From: Fictibacillus arsenicus
Lineage (GTDB): Bacteria > Bacillota > Bacilli > Bacillales > Fictibacillaceae
Assembly: GCF_001999465.1 (NCBI RefSeq)
Contig: NZ_MQMF01000002.1
Location: forward strand, 558,001 to 622,000
Length of the DNA stretch: 64,000 nucleotides
Reading direction: 5' to 3'
The position numbers and the translations under genes were made by a program. Shown here piece after piece: positions 16,775 through 24,822 of the stretch (positions are counted from its first letter, which is position 1; each line of letters opens with the position of its first letter). Below the pieces are notes generated by a model, which worked only from the letters and a program-made list of their open reading frames with translations, searched no databases and had not been told where the DNA came from.

Positions 16775-16938
16775 AGTAAAATTAGCCCTCTCTAAGTGTT
16801 CATACCTCAATCATAGGGTTATGGAAAAATTTAGTCAATGTATGAAAACACCCCCATAAAAGAGCTTCTCATTATAAATAGTGTATTGAGTACATAAAAA
16901 GTTAGACTTATGAATGAACTGCTGTAAGGAGGCAAAAG

Positions 16939-17265
16939 ATGGAGCCGTATGTAAAAGATGCTCTGCTTGAATGGAAAGAAGAGATTGAAAAACAAAAGAA
17001 AGAAATCGATGAAGAGTACGAGAATGTGAAGACTGAACTTCAGCTTTATTCTTATAAATTCGGGATCACGAAACAAGTCATTCAATCCACCATCAACGAG
17101 GAAATGATCAAAAACATTAAGAAGACGTACCAACAACCGTTTGAAGAAAAATATAACGAGCTGAAAGAACAGCTGAAAAAGCTCGAACAAAAACGCAGCG
17201 TATTCAACATGTTTGTTGAAAAGATTGAGATTGCCAGTGTGAAGGATACGAACGAACAAAGATAG
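16939..17265 (+). CDS. Coiled-coil protein of unknown function
   Basis: 108 residues, almost all charged helix: residues 10-40 (EWKEEIEKQKKEIDEEYENV) and 68-92 (EEKYNELKEQLKKLEQKR) predict two coiled-coil segments around a short linker. No family recognised. AAGGAGG lies 7 bp before the ATG and a terminator overlaps its stop, so it is a compact single-gene unit. Confidence 0.72.
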   Translation: MEPYVKDALLEWKEEIEKQKKEIDEEYENVKTELQLYSYKFGITKQVIQSTINEEMIKNIKKTYQQPFEEKYNELKEQLKKLEQKRSVFNMFVEKIEIASVKDTNEQR

Positions 17266-17290
17266 CTTGGGCACACTCCAAGCTTTTTTT
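17264..17290 (+). terminator. Intrinsic terminator
   Basis: Stem AGCTTGG (17264-17270) with CCAAGCT (17278-17284) followed by TTTTTT. It overlaps the last base pair of the stop codon of the coiled-coil gene. Confidence 0.85.
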
Positions 17291-17352
17291 CATGCCAGAA
17301 GGAGGGTTATTTAATAGCCCCCTTAAAAAAGTGTTCCTGTATGTTAATTGGA

Positions 17353-17886
17353 TCAATTGGCACTTGTGACTAAAAACTCTTCATTGTTATCTATGATTAG
17401 AACCTGCTCTGTTGAGTTATTCGCCATTTCCTTCGTATGTTCAACCAGATAAGCGATTTGGGCAGAAGCTTGTTTAGCACCCTTAACAAGTAAAGGTACT
17501 CCAATAAAATCAATACCAAGTCTTCTTGAGAAAAATCCTCCAAACGTCATCGTTAAGGGAACTGTCGGTGAAGTGTTTGAAAAAATTAATTTCTCTTCTG
17601 TTCCATTTTTCTTCTGCAGAATTTCAAACATTTCTTTTAACCCTGGAACAAATATTTTAGAGTTTCCTCGTCCGACTGTATAAACAGAATGTCCGTCCTC
17701 ATCCAGTCCGTGAAAAATAATCTTCCCCATATCAGACGTTTTTAGTTTGTTAAAGTATTGTACATTTAATATCTGTTCTTTCGTAAGTTCAGCATAAGCC
17801 GGTAGTTTCTTCAGATGATAAGCAGCTGCCAATGCTGTAGTATGTGTACCGCCATAATCATTATAGATAAAAATCATTTGCGACAT
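17353..17886 (-). CDS. DUF3189 family protein
   Basis: 177 residues. The opening MIFIYNDYGGTHTTALAAA and the Gly-rich middle are the pattern of DUF3189, a Firmicutes family of about 150-180 residues with a Rossmann-like start; its function is unknown, and some members sit near sporulation genes. The start ATG is well placed after a GGAGATG-type site (17887-17895). It is a single-gene unit. Confidence 0.8.
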   Translation of the reverse strand: MSQMIFIYNDYGGTHTTALAAAYHLKKLPAYAELTKEQILNVQYFNKLKTSDMGKIIFHGLDEDGHSVYTVGRGNSKIFVPGLKEMFEILQKKNGTEEKLIFSNTSPTVPLTMTFGGFFSRRLGIDFIGVPLLVKGAKQASAQIAYLVEHTKEMANNSTEQVLIIDNNEEFLVTSAN

Positions 17887-17958
17887 CTCCTTGGAAATAG
17901 TTCATCCATAATTATCGCCTTTTGGCAGGTTTATATACTTACTAGATTTTCAAAGCTT

Positions 17959-18122
17959 TTATGTCTTATCATAATTCCTGTTTTTAAGAATCAGAATTAA
18001 CGACAAAAATCCAAACGCAATAGATAATGAATAACCGAAAAAGAAGAGATAATGTTTAGGATCACCAAAGCATCAAAATATGTACCGAAACTTTCAATTA
18101 ACGACATAAACCCTATACCGTT
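17959..18122 (-). pseudogene. Remnant of a small membrane protein
   Basis: No full reading frame, but two adjoining minus-strand frames read as one protein: VNGIGFMSLIESFGTYFDA in one, then DPKHYLFFFGYSLSIAFGF and LSLILILKNRNYDK to a TAA at 17959 in another. The join needs a single-base shift near 18057-18065. No start codon or ribosome site precedes it; the YkvA terminator sits where the N-terminus would be. I infer the tail of a degraded membrane gene. Confidence 0.4.
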
Positions 18123-18128
18123 AACAAA

Positions 18129-18160
18129 GAAAAAAGCGTTCTCTGAGGAGAGACGCTTTC
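18129..18160 (-). terminator. Intrinsic terminator after the YkvA-like gene
   Basis: 12-bp stem (18134-18145 with 18149-18160) followed on the minus strand by TTTTTTC. It directly abuts the stop codon at 18162. Confidence 0.85.
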
Positions 18161-18161
18161 G

Positions 18162-18545
18162 TTATTTGATGTATTGAAATATAGCCATACTGCCCCAGAT
18201 TAAAAGAATCACCCAAAAGATAATGATTAAACTGCCTACTAGCCAATTCTTCGGTTTCCCCTTTACCATCAATTCTTCTGCTTTTTCTTCACAATCCTTG
18301 ATCACCGCACTAGGTATCATCTTTAAAGCAAGCTTGATACCTAAGGGAACAATAATAATATCATCAAGATATCCCAACACAGGGATGAAGTCAGGAATCA
18401 AATCAATCGGACTGAATGCATACGCTACAACACATGCTGTAAATACCTTTGCGTGCCAAGGTACTCTTGAATCCTTATAAGCGAAGTACAGTACAAATAC
18501 GTATTTTTTTAAATTTCGAGCCCAGGCTTTAATTTTGTTAAGCAT
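18162..18545 (-). CDS. YkvA-like DUF1232 membrane protein
   Basis: 127 residues. The DUF1232 core is present as AYAFSPIDLIPDFIPVLGYLD (about residues 40-60) and a C-terminal membrane helix (SLIIIFWVILLIWGSMAIF) follows. The role of YkvA proteins is not established. The ATG at 18545 has GGAG 6 bp upstream; the frame is open further upstream without a site. Single-gene unit with its own terminator. Confidence 0.85.
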   Translation of the reverse strand: MLNKIKAWARNLKKYVFVLYFAYKDSRVPWHAKVFTACVVAYAFSPIDLIPDFIPVLGYLDDIIIVPLGIKLALKMIPSAVIKDCEEKAEELMVKGKPKNWLVGSLIIIFWVILLIWGSMAIFQYIK

Positions 18546-18687
18546 TTTTATCTCCATTCTAGATCGTGGTATGGTGCTTTGACCATTTTTTCTGATTTCA
18601 CCAACAATCATTCTCTTTAATACGATGAGGCTATGAAATGGAACTTTTTTCTATTTCAATCTAGTTATTCAAAAGGGGGAACATGAT

Positions 18688-18891
18688 TTGAAGAGACTTA
18701 GTCTATTTTTATATTATCAGTTTATTTGGTTAACAGGGTGCCAGGATAATTCTAAAGAGGAGAAAAAGTTTGTATTAGAAGATAGCATCAAGGACGGAGA
18801 TGTAATCTTACAAGAAACCGGTCAAAAGCCTCCACATAATTATAAGATACCTTATTTAGATAAATTTTTTGCTCTGTGTTCACCTGGGTAA
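18688..18891 (+). pseudogene. Truncated lipoprotein, DUF4362-like
   Basis: 67 codons from a TTG start after AAGGGGG. A signal peptide with lipobox LTGC (Cys 18) is followed by EDSIKDGDVILQETGQ and NYKIPYLDKFF. The 'IKDGDVV....N...LDKF' layout is how I remember the start of DUF4362 lipoproteins of about 130 residues, so this copy appears to have lost its C-terminal half. Translation ends at a TAA within 10 codons of the last recognisable residue. It could instead be an intact unknown 67-residue lipoprotein. Confidence 0.45.
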
Positions 18892-19003
18892 TTAACTGGA
18901 ACACGACTGCGCTATTTCCTTTTTCATCAGGTATAAACGCGCCTGACCTGTACTTTTTATCTCATTCGATCAGCCAAACTTGATAAACTTCCTGAAAAAT
19001 AGC

Positions 19004-19178
19004 TTTCACGGTACGTGTTCTTTTATTTGTTACACGTTCGCTCAAGAATACCGGGCTACGCTCATAATCCCCGAGTATCGCTCAGCATTGCAGATCTACG
19101 CTCAAAAAAGCTACGTTACGCTCAAACTTCCTGATCTTCGCTCTAACAAATTCGTTTCACGGTGGATGTTCTTATAAT
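19004..19178 (+). repeat. 20-bp-period CGCTCA array flanked by a direct repeat
   Basis: The hexamer CGCTCA occurs at 19039, 19059, 19079, 19099 and 19119, and as CGCTCT at 19139, exactly 20 bp apart, each usually preceded by TA or TT; the 14 bp between cores are not conserved. The array is bracketed by a direct repeat with core TTTCACGGT...TGTTCTT at 19004-19027 and 19155-19178. It lies in a 420-bp region without genes between the truncated lipoprotein and the ABC leader. Two similar arrays occur near 36.4 and 50.2 kb. Confidence 0.8.
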
Positions 19179-19314
19179 TTAATTCTTGAACCTCAATTTA
19201 AGTTACGAATAACGATGCGGAAATTAATTATTCAGATTATTCCAAAAAAATGATGGTCTTTCTCTTATAAAATGACCTACAATGTATGTATCAACAAATA
19301 AGGAGGCTATTAAC

Positions 19315-19371
19315 ATGAGAAAAAACATGATGAATCAAACTGTGCAATCATATAAGGGTGAAACCGGTTAA
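19315..19371 (+). CDS. 18-residue leader peptide upstream of the ABC exporter
   Basis: A short frame, MRKNMMNQTVQSYKGETG, with a perfect AGGAGG (19301-19306) 8 bp before its ATG. It ends 90 bp before the ABC transporter start. Its last codons (Ser-Tyr-Lys-Gly) overlap one arm of a 10-bp hairpin with the spacer. This is the arrangement of ribosome-stalling leader peptides that control resistance genes such as erm or the bmrCD exporter. Function as an attenuator is inference from position, ribosome site and pairing. Confidence 0.6.
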   Translation: MRKNMMNQTVQSYKGETG

Positions 19372-19455
19372 CGAAGAAATTTGCCGCTAATCTTTTTGAT
19401 TCTTTTAAACGGTGTACTCCCTTATATGTGTTTATTTAAATAACACACAAAGGGG
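19349..19455 (+). promoter_or_regulatory. Mutually exclusive hairpins controlling the ABC exporter start
   Basis: Arm 1, CATATAAGGG (19349-19358, inside the leader peptide), is the exact complement of arm 2, CCCTTATATG (19419-19428). Arm 2 can alternatively pair with the exporter's own ribosome site AAAGGGG (19449-19455), helped by TGTGTT (19427-19432) pairing with AACACA (19442-19447). So 1:2 leaves the ribosome site free and 2:3 hides it. A ribosome finishing the leader would cover arm 1 and favour the closed form, and one stalled early would favour the open form. Confidence 0.6.
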
Positions 19456-19461
19456 TAAATC

Positions 19462-21204
19462 ATGCGTTTTCCAATTAAAAAATTTTTCTCGTATTACAAA
19501 CCGTATCTAAAGATATTTCTTTTCGTATTAACCTGTGCCTTGCTTGTATCTTCTGTGACTCTTGCTTTTCCTTTATTTGTCCGCTACATCACAAAAGATG
19601 TACTCGAAGGAAATTTATCTGATGCACTAAGTGAAGTGTATTGGATTGGCGGTCTGATGCTTGTTTTAGCAGTGATTCAGAATATAGCAAACTACTTTCT
19701 GGACTCTAAAGGTCATGAAGTCGGAGCTCTCATGGAAAGAGATCTGCGCAGTGAACTATTCGCACACATGCAAAAACTTCCCTTTAGCTTTTACGATAAA
19801 GAACGGACTGGCCAGCTTATGTCCAGAGTAACGACCGATCTCCTCATGCTTGCTGAGCTTTATCATCACGGGCCTGAAGACTATGTAAAATATTTGACTC
19901 GATTTATTGGAGCGTTTGTTATTTTGTTCTTTATTAACGCGCCATTAACGATTGCTGTATTCTGTTTTTTACCATTCTTAGCAGTCTTTGCACTGTACTT
20001 TAATAAGAAGCTGAACAGATCATTTAAAGATAACAAAGAACGAATCGCCGATGTAAATGCACAAGTTGAAGATAGTCTATCGGGAATTCGTGCCGTACAA
20101 TCGTTTGCTAACGAACATCTCGAAATTGAAAAGTTCAACCGGGAAAATAATCGTTTTCTTGATAGCCGAAAGAATACGTATAAAGGTGAAGCGTTTTTTT
20201 ATAACGGAGTAGAAACATTTATTCAGCTTATTACAATCGCTGTTATCGTCTTTGGAAGCGCCAGTATTGTCAGCCAAAAGTTAGATTTAGCAGACTTAAT
20301 CACATTCTTGCTGTATATCAACTTTATGATCGAACCTATTCAAAAACTGACCCATATGACGACACAGTTTCAAGAAGGTATTACAGGTTTTCAGCGCTTT
20401 ATCGAAATTATGAACATGAAACCAGCAATTGAAAACAAACCTAATGCTGTAATTGTGTCTAACGTTGATGGTGATGTGGAGTTCCATCAAGTATCTTTCC
20501 GTTATGAAGACCATACGGAATTTGTGCTGAAAGGGCTGTCAATGCATGTGAAGCAAGGCGAATACGTAGCCTTGGTGGGTCCATCTGGAGCAGGAAAAAC
20601 GACTTTGTGCTCACTCATTCCCCGCTTTTATGATGTGACAAGTGGAAATGTCTTTCTTGACGGGGTAGACTTGCGTGATATCGAATTGCATTCATTAAGA
20701 AAAACTATCGGGATCGTACAGCAAGATGTTTACCTGTTTGCAGGAACCGTTATGGAAAATATTCGCTATGGAAATCCAGAGGCGACTGATGAAGAAGTTG
20801 TTGCAGCTGCCAAACATGCAAATGCCCATGACTTTATCATGAGTTTTCTAAACGGCTACCATTCTGAGATCGGACAGCGAGGGGTTAAACTCTCTGGCGG
20901 TCAAAAGCAGCGGTTAAGCATCGCACGGGTTTTCTTAAAAAATCCACCCGTTCTTATTTTAGATGAGGCAACGAGTGCCCTTGATAACGAAAGTGAAAGC
21001 ATCATTAAAGAATCTCTAGAATCATTAGCCAAAGGACGAACAACCATTGTCATCGCCCATCGGTTGTCCACTATCCGGAATGCTGAACGGATTATCGTGC
21101 TGACGGAAAATGGAATTGCAGAGCAAGGTACGCATGATCTGCTGCTAAAACGCGGTGGAGTGTATGCTCAACTGTATTCCAAACAATTTGAGTTACAAGC
21201 ATAA
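19462..21204 (+). CDS. ABC exporter, fused membrane and ATPase half-transporter
   Basis: 580 residues. Six membrane helices in residues 15-320 form the exporter TMD, followed by an NBD with Walker A GPSGAGKTT (about 374), signature LSGGQKQR (about 477), Walker B VLILDEATSALD (about 496) and switch His in IVIAHRLS. It belongs to the MsbA/LmrA/BmrA-type homodimeric exporters; the substrate is likely a hydrophobic drug or lipid. The ribosome site AAAGGGG is the target of the upstream attenuator, which suggests induction by translation-inhibiting antibiotics (inference). A bidirectional terminator follows. Confidence 0.93.
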   Translation: MRFPIKKFFSYYKPYLKIFLFVLTCALLVSSVTLAFPLFVRYITKDVLEGNLSDALSEVYWIGGLMLVLAVIQNIANYFLDSKGHEVGALMERDLRSELFAHMQKLPFSFYDKERTGQLMSRVTTDLLMLAELYHHGPEDYVKYLTRFIGAFVILFFINAPLTIAVFCFLPFLAVFALYFNKKLNRSFKDNKERIADVNAQVEDSLSGIRAVQSFANEHLEIEKFNRENNRFLDSRKNTYKGEAFFYNGVETFIQLITIAVIVFGSASIVSQKLDLADLITFLLYINFMIEPIQKLTHMTTQFQEGITGFQRFIEIMNMKPAIENKPNAVIVSNVDGDVEFHQVSFRYEDHTEFVLKGLSMHVKQGEYVALVGPSGAGKTTLCSLIPRFYDVTSGNVFLDGVDLRDIELHSLRKTIGIVQQDVYLFAGTVMENIRYGNPEATDEEVVAAAKHANAHDFIMSFLNGYHSEIGQRGVKLSGGQKQRLSIARVFLKNPPVLILDEATSALDNESESIIKESLESLAKGRTTIVIAHRLSTIRNAERIIVLTENGIAEQGTHDLLLKRGGVYAQLYSKQFELQA

Positions 21205-21208
21205 AAAT

Positions 21209-21247
21209 AATCGGCACTCTCTTAAACTTAAAGAGTGTGCCGATTTT
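21209..21247 (+). terminator. Bidirectional terminator between the ABC exporter and pheA
   Basis: 14-bp stem with one bulge (21209-21222 with 21231-21245), A-rich on the left and T-rich on the right, serving two convergent genes. Confidence 0.85.
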
Positions 21248-21250
21248 CTA

Positions 21251-22075
21251 TTATAATTTCGTTGTATTGTAACTGCCCAAGACTCGTACATCATGTCCAT
21301 AAGCTTCTAAGATCGCAATCGCTTTTGTCATCTTTTCTTCATGCAAACCGTTTTGTGTTTCAATAAAAAAGTGATAAGTCCCTAACTGTTTTTTCGTCGG
21401 ACGAGATTCAATCCAGGACAGATTAATCGAAAGTGCAGTAAATACGTTCAGGATGGATGATAGCACGCCGGAATAATCTGACGTCGGCGAGATCAACATC
21501 ATTGTCTTTGTTCGATCTTCTCTTTGTTTTACAGGCTCCTTGCTGATTACGACAAAACGCGTATGGTTATTGCTGCAATCTTGAATTCTGCTTTTTGTAA
21601 TCTGCAAATCAAACACTTCAGCTGCATATTGGGAAGCAATTGCTGCTACATCTTTTCTTTCTTGGTTCTTAACCGCTTGAGCGGCTGCAGACGTACTATC
21701 GAACTGCTTGCTCTTCACTTTCGCTTCTCTGATAAAATCGCGGCACTGTGCAAGCGCTGGAACGATGGACCATACTTCATTCACATCTTCTAACGACGCT
21801 CCCTTTAATGTAAGAAGATGCAGGGAAACAGGAAAAATCAATTCCGCTTCCACATACAGATCGTAGGTTAATAGACCGTCTGCTGTTATGTTGATCGTTC
21901 CTTCTATTGAATTTTCGATGGGAACAATCCCTTTATCCGCCTTGCCTTCCCAAACGGCTTCCAATACATCAACGATAGAATCACTTTTATACCACTCAAC
22001 ATCATCACTTGTGAAACATCGAAAGGCAGCTTCTTCCGAGAAACTTCCTTGAGGACCTAAGTATGCTACTTTCAT
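21251..22075 (-). CDS. pheA: Prephenate dehydratase
   Basis: Decarboxylates and dehydrates prephenate to phenylpyruvate, the committed step to phenylalanine. 274 residues, the usual size of the monofunctional Bacillus enzyme. It has the start KVAYLGPQGSFSEEA, the SIEG-containing region IPIENSIEGTIN, the catalytic TRF motif as NHTRFVVISK (about residue 170), and a C-terminal ACT domain with GVLSSILNVF and the ESRPTK segment that binds phenylalanine for feedback control. It is monocistronic, and no other shikimate-pathway gene is near. Confidence 0.95.
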   Translation of the reverse strand: MKVAYLGPQGSFSEEAAFRCFTSDDVEWYKSDSIVDVLEAVWEGKADKGIVPIENSIEGTINITADGLLTYDLYVEAELIFPVSLHLLTLKGASLEDVNEVWSIVPALAQCRDFIREAKVKSKQFDSTSAAAQAVKNQERKDVAAIASQYAAEVFDLQITKSRIQDCSNNHTRFVVISKEPVKQREDRTKTMMLISPTSDYSGVLSSILNVFTALSINLSWIESRPTKKQLGTYHFFIETQNGLHEEKMTKAIAILEAYGHDVRVLGSYNTTKL

Positions 22076-22160
22076 ATTGAGAACACGCCTGCCTTTTTTC
22101 TTTTCATATCAGTATACATGTATTGTTTCGTAACACCAACAATTAATAGATATATTTAAA

Positions 22161-22196
22161 CAAAAAAACGCCTAGATTTCATAAATGCTAGACGTT
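22161..22196 (-). terminator. Terminator of the lost oxidoreductase gene
   Basis: Stem AACGCCTAG (22168-22176) with CTAGACGTT (22188-22196), seven A on the plus side giving a U-run on the minus strand. It lies just past the oxidoreductase remnant and probably now ends the EamA transcript. Confidence 0.8.
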
Positions 22197-22220
22197 TACA
22201 CCTTTCTGATAATCACAATG

Positions 22221-22362
22221 CTATTCCACCGATTCTTTAGGAAGTAAGATAATCTTCCCAAGTTTTCCTGCATTTTTAAAATGCGTTTGAGCTTCTCTTG
22301 CCTGTTCTAATGGAAAGGTCCGCTCGATAACCGGTGTGATCTTCCCGTTAGAAATAGCTTCA
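22221..22362 (-). pseudogene. 3' remnant of a zinc-type quinone oxidoreductase
   Basis: About 46 codons on the minus strand reading EAISNGKITPVIERTFPLEQ then AREAQTHFKNAGKLGKIILL, ending at TAG 22221. This is the characteristic C-terminal end of NADPH:quinone reductase/alcohol dehydrogenase-type MDR proteins. No start or N-terminal part remains; it abuts the stop of the EamA gene 3 bp upstream and keeps its own terminator downstream. I infer a deletion that removed most of the gene and joined its tail to eamA. Confidence 0.75.
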
Positions 22363-22364
22363 AG

Positions 22365-23261
22365 CTATTTCACTACACTGCTCTTTACTTTCCTCATTCT
22401 TAAATCAGTCTGTTTTCTTAATGTAACGGTGGCCGTAAATACTCCTAATAAAATGATTAGCGCACCCGAGTATCCTCGCAACCCCATGTTTTCCTGAAGA
22501 AAGATGAATGCAAAAATAGCGGCAAAGATCGGTTCAAGTGAAAAAAGAAATCCAGTGCTCTCTGGCGTTGTGTATTTTTGAGCGATGGACTGCATAACAA
22601 ATCCATATGCCGAACAGATGAACGTCAGCCCCAGTATGGCAATCCAGTGAATCATCGTTTGTGGTAATACAGGCACTTCTAAAATAAACGTTCCGACAGC
22701 CGAAAAAAAAGCGGCAAATCCAAGCTGATAGATTCCTAGCTGCAAGGTATCTACTTTTCGTACAAAGTAATTGGTCACAATGATATGGACAGCATACAAA
22801 AATGCAGCGATCAAACAAAGCACCGAACCAAGTGCTAACGTAAAATCTTCTCCGATAGTTAAGAGAGCTAATCCGATTGAAACAAAAACAACACCCAGAC
22901 TGATTTTTCTGCTTGGAAGCTTTCTTGTAATGAACGCCTGAAGTATTGGCACTAAAATCACCGTTGTACTAATCAAAAAACCAGCCGTTGAAGCCGTCGT
23001 ATGTTTGATGCCATACATGAGCGTAATGAAGATTCCCCAAAGCAAAAGTCCTAGAACTGAACTGTACTTCAACGTTCTAGCTTCTGTTTGAAATACCTTT
23101 TTCCGAAAGATCAGCATCATCATGATAAAAGCGATTCCGAATCGTAATGCCACAATGGTTAAGGCAGGGATTGTATCTACCACTAGTTTCATAAAAATAT
23201 AAGACATTCCCCAGCCCATAGAAACAGAAACTAATATCCAGTTCGCTTGTTTAGGTGTCAT
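22365..23261 (-). CDS. EamA-family (DMT) transporter
   Basis: 298 residues with ten predicted membrane helices in two repeats of five, the EamA/DMT layout; the opening is TPKQANWILVSVSMGWGMSYI, with a basic C-terminal tail. The substrate is unknown, typically amino acids or metabolites for export. It is transcribed divergently from a LysR regulator gene that starts 122 bp away, with inverted repeats in between, so that regulator probably controls it. Its stop joins the remnant of an oxidoreductase. Confidence 0.88.
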   Translation of the reverse strand: MTPKQANWILVSVSMGWGMSYIFMKLVVDTIPALTIVALRFGIAFIMMMLIFRKKVFQTEARTLKYSSVLGLLLWGIFITLMYGIKHTTASTAGFLISTTVILVPILQAFITRKLPSRKISLGVVFVSIGLALLTIGEDFTLALGSVLCLIAAFLYAVHIIVTNYFVRKVDTLQLGIYQLGFAAFFSAVGTFILEVPVLPQTMIHWIAILGLTFICSAYGFVMQSIAQKYTTPESTGFLFSLEPIFAAIFAFIFLQENMGLRGYSGALIILLGVFTATVTLRKQTDLRMRKVKSSVVK

Positions 23262-23314
23262 GCAGCAGCCCCTAACCCTTCATGTATTTATGATTGGATT
23301 TATCGTATCACCTC

Positions 23315-23373
23315 CCTTTGCATTAATAAAACGAATATTTATAATAGAACTATTAGGATTCCTTATGCAAAGG
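23315..23373. promoter_or_regulatory. Inverted repeats in the EamA/LysR divergent promoter
   Basis: A perfect 14-bp palindrome TAATAGAACTATTA (23342-23355) fits a LysR-type box. It lies inside a wider pair of exact 9-bp arms, CCTTTGCAT (23315-23323) and ATGCAAAGG (23365-23373). Both are candidate operators for the adjacent LysR protein. Confidence 0.5.
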
Positions 23374-23383
23374 AGAAAAGGGA

Positions 23384-24244
23384 ATGAATGCATATTACGC
23401 TTTTATAAAAGCGATCGAAACAGGCAGTTTCACGAAAGCCGCAGAAGAACTTGGCTACACCCAATCAGCGATCAGCCAGATGTTGCACTCATTGGAAGAA
23501 GAACTTTCTACGATTCTCATTTTACGATCTCGAACGGGTATTACACTGACTCCTGACGGTGAAGAGTTTTTGCCATACATTAAGAAAATCTGTAATTCGC
23601 ACAGAGAATTAAAAGAAAAGATGAAAGAGATGGAGGGGCTGGAGAGCGGACTGATCCGAATCGGTGTATTCTCAAGTGTTTCTTGTCACTGGCTGCCAGG
23701 ATTGATGAAAGATTTTAAGATAGAGTACCCCGCTGTTCATTTCGAACTGCACCAAGGTGATTACACAGAGATCGCCAATTGGATTAAAGAAGGCAGTGTT
23801 GACCTTGGTTTCGTGAACCCGAAAGCTGTAAAAAACCTGAATATGATCCCTTTGCAAGACGACGAAATGCTAGCTGTATTGCCAAGAGATCATCGTTTGA
23901 CAGAGCAGCAAGAAGTTTCTTTAAAAGAGTTATTGAACGAGCCTTATATCCTTTTAGATGAAGGAGAAATTAGTGAGCCGTTAACGATTTTTCAACAAAA
24001 CAATTTTGAACCTAATATTCAATACCGGGTACATGATGATTATACGATTATGTCAATGATCGAACAGGGGCTGGGAATATCGATCCTGCCAACACTTGTC
24101 TTGCACCGCTGTCCTTATCATATTGTAACTAAAAGAATATACCCATCCTTTGCCCGTACTATTAGTCTGGCTTATAAGGATAAGAGAGTTCTGCCGATTG
24201 CGAGCAGATATTTTATTGACTTTATTATTGAAAGATATAGATAA
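23384..24244 (+). CDS. LysR-family transcriptional regulator
   Basis: 286 residues. The N-terminal winged helix covers residues 1-60 (AFIKAIETGSFTKAAEELGY, then TQSAISQMLHSLEEEL), followed by a periplasmic-binding-like effector domain (about 90-286) of the CysB/GltC type. It probably controls the divergent EamA transporter through the palindromes between them. AAAGGAGAAAAGGG precedes the ATG. A bidirectional terminator ends it. Confidence 0.92.
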   Translation: MNAYYAFIKAIETGSFTKAAEELGYTQSAISQMLHSLEEELSTILILRSRTGITLTPDGEEFLPYIKKICNSHRELKEKMKEMEGLESGLIRIGVFSSVSCHWLPGLMKDFKIEYPAVHFELHQGDYTEIANWIKEGSVDLGFVNPKAVKNLNMIPLQDDEMLAVLPRDHRLTEQQEVSLKELLNEPYILLDEGEISEPLTIFQQNNFEPNIQYRVHDDYTIMSMIEQGLGISILPTLVLHRCPYHIVTKRIYPSFARTISLAYKDKRVLPIASRYFIDFIIERYR

Positions 24245-24258
24245 GCACATAAGAACAT

Positions 24259-24302
24259 AAAAAAAGAGTAACCACTTTCGTGTAAGCAGTTACTCTTTTT
24301 TT
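24259..24302 (+). terminator. Bidirectional intrinsic terminator
   Basis: Perfect 14-bp stem AAAAAAAGAGTAAC (24259-24272) with GTTACTCTTTTTTT (24289-24302). It separates the LysR gene from the convergent SRPBCC gene. Confidence 0.9.
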
Positions 24303-24310
24303 CAAACTTC

Positions 24311-24757
24311 TTAATGGATCAACGATGCACGTAACGTATTTATATCATTTTCTAAATATGCCTTTAAACACGTCAGCGTATAAACCCAGCCTTCTTTTTG
24401 ACCCATCATTTTCTGAACAACGTCAGGATCATCTTCTTTTAAACCTGATTCAACCACTTCAATTTTTGTACTTTCATCATCCAATTCAGTCAGCGTAATG
24501 GTTACAAGAGATCCTTCACTTTGTTCTGCTCCCCAGGAAAAAACGATTTTCTTATTTTCCTCTAGTTCTAAAACTTTAATTGCCCCTTCTGCATTGTATT
24601 CGTCATATCTTAATACAACTGTTTTGCCTTGACCCCATCTTTCAGAACTGGAGGAAAACCAAAAGCCTCCTATTTTCTCAGGATCTACAATCGCTTCAAA
24701 AACATCAGCAGCAGGCTTAACGATCTTCATTTTTGTGATTACTTGAGTATCCATCAT
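24311..24757 (-). CDS. SRPBCC/AHSA1-like protein
   Basis: 148 residues. The pattern KIVKPAADVFEAIVDPEKIG at the start and GWVYTLTCLKAYLEN near the end is the AHSA1 branch of the START/SRPBCC fold, a lipid- or ligand-binding cavity often co-chaperone-like. GAGGAG precedes two adjacent ATGs (24757 and 24754). No ArsR partner sits beside it, unlike the second SRPBCC gene at 57.9 kb. Confidence 0.82.
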   Translation of the reverse strand: MMDTQVITKMKIVKPAADVFEAIVDPEKIGGFWFSSSSERWGQGKTVVLRYDEYNAEGAIKVLELEENKKIVFSWGAEQSEGSLVTITLTELDDESTKIEVVESGLKEDDPDVVQKMMGQKEGWVYTLTCLKAYLENDINTLRASLIH

Positions 24758-24822
24758 AACTCTCCTCTTCTGTTCTTCCTATTCTTTAGTAAAATGATTT
24801 ACATACTTACATTCTACCAAAC

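Noticed and set aside
18892-19000. Continuation of the truncated DUF4362 gene in another frame
   Set aside because: An open frame of about 32 codons follows, but its sequence shows no lipoprotein or DUF4362 resemblance, so a simple frameshift is not supported.
19041-19145. CRISPR array
   Set aside because: The constant part is only 6-8 bp with 14-bp gaps and no cas gene is present; CRISPR repeats are 24-37 bp with longer spacers.
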